Source of the DNA: Bacteriovoracaceae bacterium UBA1018
Lineage (GTDB): Bacteria > Bdellovibrionota > UBA1018
Direction of reading: 5' to 3'
DNA length: 7,672 nt
Assembly (NCBI GenBank): GCA_002291495.1
Contig: DBAE01000133.1
Coordinates: 600 to 8,271 of the forward strand
Made by a program: the position numbers and the translations under genes. This document shows positions 5,637-7,672 of the stretch, one piece after another; positions within the stretch are counted from its first letter, which is position 1; every line of letters starts with the position of its first letter. The notes below the pieces were generated by a model. It saw only the letters and a list, made by a program, of their open reading frames with translations. It made no database searches and was not told the DNA's origin.

Positions 5637-7082
5637 ATGTCCACTGCAAATACATCTCAAGCTGACGTCGTCGTGCTGGGTTCAGGCCCTGCCCGGTATG
5701 TTTGTGCGATTCGATTGGCTCAATTGGGTAAGAAAGTGACTGTCGTCGATCGCGCAGAAATCGGAGGCGTCTGTCTCAATCGTGGATGTATTCCGTCCAA
5801 GGCGCTCATCTATGCTGGCACGATGTACGAAAAAGCTCAGCACATGTCTGAGATGGGCATCGAATTTAAAGGCGCTACTCTTAACATGAGTAAGCTCATG
5901 ACCTGGAAAGAGTCCGTGGTTAAAAAGCTTACCGGTGGAGTAGGGCAGCTTCTCAAAGCGAATGGATGTGAAGTGATTGCAGGTGATGCTAAGTTCACAG
6001 GTCCAAAATCGATGGAAGTAAAAACTTCCAATGGCACTCGCACGGTCAATTTTAACCAATGTGTAATTGCTACAGAATCGCGTCCGTCTAACTTGCCTGG
6101 ATTTACTGTGGATCAAGAGCGCGTCGTGGACAGCACTGGAGCATTAAATCTTAAGTCCGTGCCAAAGACGATGCTCTGTATCGGCGGCGGTTACATCGGT
6201 CTTGAGCTTGGAACCTTTTACGCAAAAGTCGGCACTAAAGTGACCGTTGTTGAAGCAGGCAAAGCACTTCTTGGAATCGTTGATCCAGACCTTACTCGAG
6301 TTGTCACAAAGAATCTCACAAAACGCGGAGTCGATATTAAACTCTCCACTCTCGTTCAGGGATCCAAAGTTGGCAAAAATGATGTGGAAGTCACATTCAA
6401 GGATGCCGACGGAAAAACGTTCAGCGAGAAGTTTGATGTGGTTCTGGTCACCATCGGACGCAAACCAAACTCAGATGGTATCGGACTCGAAAAAACAGGT
6501 GTGAAACTCGATCAACACGGCTTTATCGTGGTCGATGCCCAACGCAAAACCAATGTTCCAAGTCTTTATGCGATTGGTGATATTGCGGGTCAACCCCTGC
6601 TTGCACACAAAGGTTCCAAAGAGGGAATTGTTGCAGCTGAAGCGATTGCTGGCAAAAAGACTGCCTATGATGTGCAAGCGATGCCTGCTGTTATTTTTAC
6701 CGATCCAGAAATTGCGACTGTGGGACTCACGGATGTTGAAGCCAAAGCAAAAGGTTACGATGTGCAAGTTGGAACATTTCCATTTGTCGCCAATGGCCGT
6801 GCGCTTTCAGTGGCGGAGAGTGATGGCTTAGTCAAAATGATTGGTGATCGTAAAACAGGACGACTTCTAGGCGTACACATCGTTGGACCAGAAGCTTCGA
6901 ACCTGATTTCAGAAGCCGCGTTGGCACTTGAAATGGGCGCACTGGTTGAGGACCTTGCATTGACTGTGCATCCGCATCCAACACTGCCTGAGACCTTGAT
7001 GGAAGCTGCCGAAGCGACACTCGGTCACGCGATTCATATTTATCAAAAGAAAGCTGCACCATCGCCTAGCGCGCATGTTTAA
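5637..7082 (+). CDS. lpdA: Dihydrolipoamide dehydrogenase (E3) with two altered FAD-site glycines
   Basis: E3 is a homodimeric FAD flavoprotein that reoxidises dihydrolipoyl groups on E2 and passes electrons to NAD+. The 481-residue length and most motifs are normal: redox disulfide C46/C51 in GGVCLNRGC, NAD-binding GGGYIG (183-188), second FAD motif YAIGD (311-315, D315), dimerisation domain from about 345, and the active-site H447/E452 pair in HPHPTLPE supplied to the partner subunit. Two conserved positions are wrong. The first dinucleotide-binding motif reads GSGPAR (15-20), with R20 where the last glycine of GxGxxG is expected (codon CGG, 5694-5696). The ATG motif after strand FAD-2 reads ATESRP, with E147 for glycine (codon GAA, 6075-6077). 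Each could arise by one base change. GAAGG lies seven bases before the ATG. It follows E2 by 40 bases in what appears to be one operon. The family is certain; whether this copy binds FAD normally is not. Confidence 0.95.
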   Translation: MSTANTSQADVVVLGSGPARYVCAIRLAQLGKKVTVVDRAEIGGVCLNRGCIPSKALIYAGTMYEKAQHMSEMGIEFKGATLNMSKLMTWKESVVKKLTGGVGQLLKANGCEVIAGDAKFTGPKSMEVKTSNGTRTVNFNQCVIATESRPSNLPGFTVDQERVVDSTGALNLKSVPKTMLCIGGGYIGLELGTFYAKVGTKVTVVEAGKALLGIVDPDLTRVVTKNLTKRGVDIKLSTLVQGSKVGKNDVEVTFKDADGKTFSEKFDVVLVTIGRKPNSDGIGLEKTGVKLDQHGFIVVDAQRKTNVPSLYAIGDIAGQPLLAHKGSKEGIVAAEAIAGKKTAYDVQAMPAVIFTDPEIATVGLTDVEAKAKGYDVQVGTFPFVANGRALSVAESDGLVKMIGDRKTGRLLGVHIVGPEASNLISEAALALEMGALVEDLALTVHPHPTLPETLMEAAEATLGHAIHIYQKKAAPSPSAHV

Positions 7083-7109
7083 TCTGAGTTCAACTTAATC
7101 AGTAAAGTT

Positions 7110-7137
7110 TTGACAAGTCTGATTTTCCTTTTACACT
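7110..7137 (+). promoter_or_regulatory. Putative sigma-70-type promoter for the TonB-dependent receptor
   Basis: A perfect TTGACA (7110-7115) is followed after 16 bases by TACACT (7132-7137, four of six -10 matches). It lies 28 bases beyond the E3 stop, and a start near 7144 would leave a leader of about 70 bases before the ATG. GATAAT (7140-7145) is an alternative -10 but would need a 24-base spacer. Confidence 0.55.
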
Positions 7138-7167
7138 TTGATAATAGGGAAATTTATTCTTATTTTT

Positions 7168-7218
7168 CATCAACGTGTCCCTTAATGCTTATTACTGAAG
7201 GGGATCATCAAGTTGATG
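7168..7218 (+). promoter_or_regulatory. Leader stem able to hide the receptor's ribosome-binding site and start codon
   Basis: CATCAAC (7168-7174) can pair with GTTGATG (7212-7218), which includes the ATG start. Just inside, CCCTT (7179-7183) can pair with AAGGG (7198-7202), the core of the ribosome-binding site. The two helices nest, with a small asymmetric internal loop and a 14-base apical loop. A competing short palindrome, CATCAAGTTGATG (7206-7218), also centres on the start. This suggests translational control, but it is pairing by eye without energies. Confidence 0.42.
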
Positions 7219-7672
7219 CGAACTAGCAGCTTATTTAATTTTAGTTTCATAATTATTTGCATTGGGCTGCTCCATCAGAAAGCTGGTTATGCAGAAACCA
7301 ATATTTTTGATAGCTCCCTGGATGAGCTCATGAACATTCCAATCACAATCTCATCCAAAATCACTGAGACTTTACGTCACGCATCTTCAAGCGTGTATGT
7401 CTTTACGGGTGAGCAGATTGAGCTCATGGGCGTCAAGAATGTTGAAGAACTCATGAATTACGTTCCAGGCTTTCAGGTGTATCGGGAAGGTGATCGTGCA
7501 TTTACAGCAGTGCGTGGATTGTCAGCCGGAGATAAAGTGTTGGTGCTCATTAATGGTCAACGAATCAATGATGGGTTTACCGGGCGCTCCACGATTATCA
7601 CTCCGAGAATTTCAATCGAAAATATTCAACAGATAGAGTTTATTCGTGGACCTGGCTCGGCGCTGTATGGCT
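7216..7672 (+). CDS. TonB-dependent outer-membrane receptor, N-terminal part (partial)
   Basis: TonB-dependent receptors are outer-membrane barrels with an internal plug that import ligands such as iron chelates, vitamins or sugars using energy from TonB-ExbB-ExbD. The 152 codons in the window give a signal peptide (about 1-26, cleavage likely after GYA), a TonB-box-like start to the mature protein (SLDELMNIPITISSK, 34-48) and most of the plug domain. Recognisable plug motifs are VEELMNYVPGFQV (76-88), VRGLSAGDKVLVLINGQRI (99-117) and IEFIRGPGSALYG (140-152). The barrel lies beyond the edge. The start is the ATG at 7216, with AAGGGGA (7198-7204) eleven bases upstream; a TTG directly before it is also possible. 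It has its own promoter-like sequence and is probably not part of the lipA-E2-E3 operon. The ligand cannot be told from the plug. Confidence 0.93.
   Translation, partial: MRTSSLFNFSFIIICIGLLHQKAGYAETNIFDSSLDELMNIPITISSKITETLRHASSSVYVFTGEQIELMGVKNVEELMNYVPGFQVYREGDRAFTAVRGLSAGDKVLVLINGQRINDGFTGRSTIITPRISIENIQQIEFIRGPGSALYG

Noticed and set aside
7097..7126. Possible terminator after E3 (AATCAG/CTGATT followed by T's)
   Set aside because: Only six AT-rich pairs around a 16-base loop, and it overlaps the better-supported promoter TTGACA; too weak to call.

Overview
The window looks like a stretch of chromosome from a Gram-negative bacterium of roughly even base composition. An outer-membrane TonB-dependent receptor, Sec-type signal peptides and a full lipoate/2-oxoacid dehydrogenase locus support this. 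The long Tad-like protein at the left edge resembles, from memory, proteins of Bdellovibrio and relatives, so Bdellovibrionota is a reasonable guess. It is an inference only; no rRNA or other marker is present. No mobile element, CRISPR array, tRNA or rRNA was seen.

Layout. Positions 1-1669 (minus strand) hold the N-terminal 556 codons of a membrane-anchored Tad/TadG-like protein whose 3' end lies outside the window. A divergent region (1670-1970) carries a plausible promoter and a structured leader for a small secreted protein of unknown function (1971-2396). This gene ends at a very strong intrinsic terminator. Positions 2397-3118 are a non-coding region of about 720 bases. It contains two copies of a 41-base hairpin-forming repeat, a possible small RNA ending in a second perfect terminator, and the leader of lipA.

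The core is a same-strand cluster: lipA (3119-4183), the E2 acyltransferase of a 2-oxoacid dehydrogenase (4256-5596) and the E3 dihydrolipoamide dehydrogenase (5637-7082). They form one functional unit: LipA inserts sulfur into the octanoyl group carried on the E2 lysine, E2 carries the acyl group on the finished lipoyl arm, and E3 reoxidises that arm. E1 genes are not in the window. No terminator separates the three genes, and spacers are 72 and 40 bases. A TonB-dependent receptor (7216 to the right edge, partial) follows with its own promoter.

Most notable observations: (1) E3 lacks two near-invariant FAD-site glycines (G to R at residue 20, G to E at residue 147) while everything else looks intact; (2) two tandem hairpin units with compensatory base pairs lie between lipA and E2; (3) the same 13-base CU-rich tract sits just before two separate strong terminators, one of them ending a possible small RNA; (4) a diverged 41-base repeat keeps its stem; (5) a leader fold could hide both the ribosome-binding site and start codon of the receptor gene. 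No gene-level new system is evident; the unexplained material is mostly RNA-like structure between genes.
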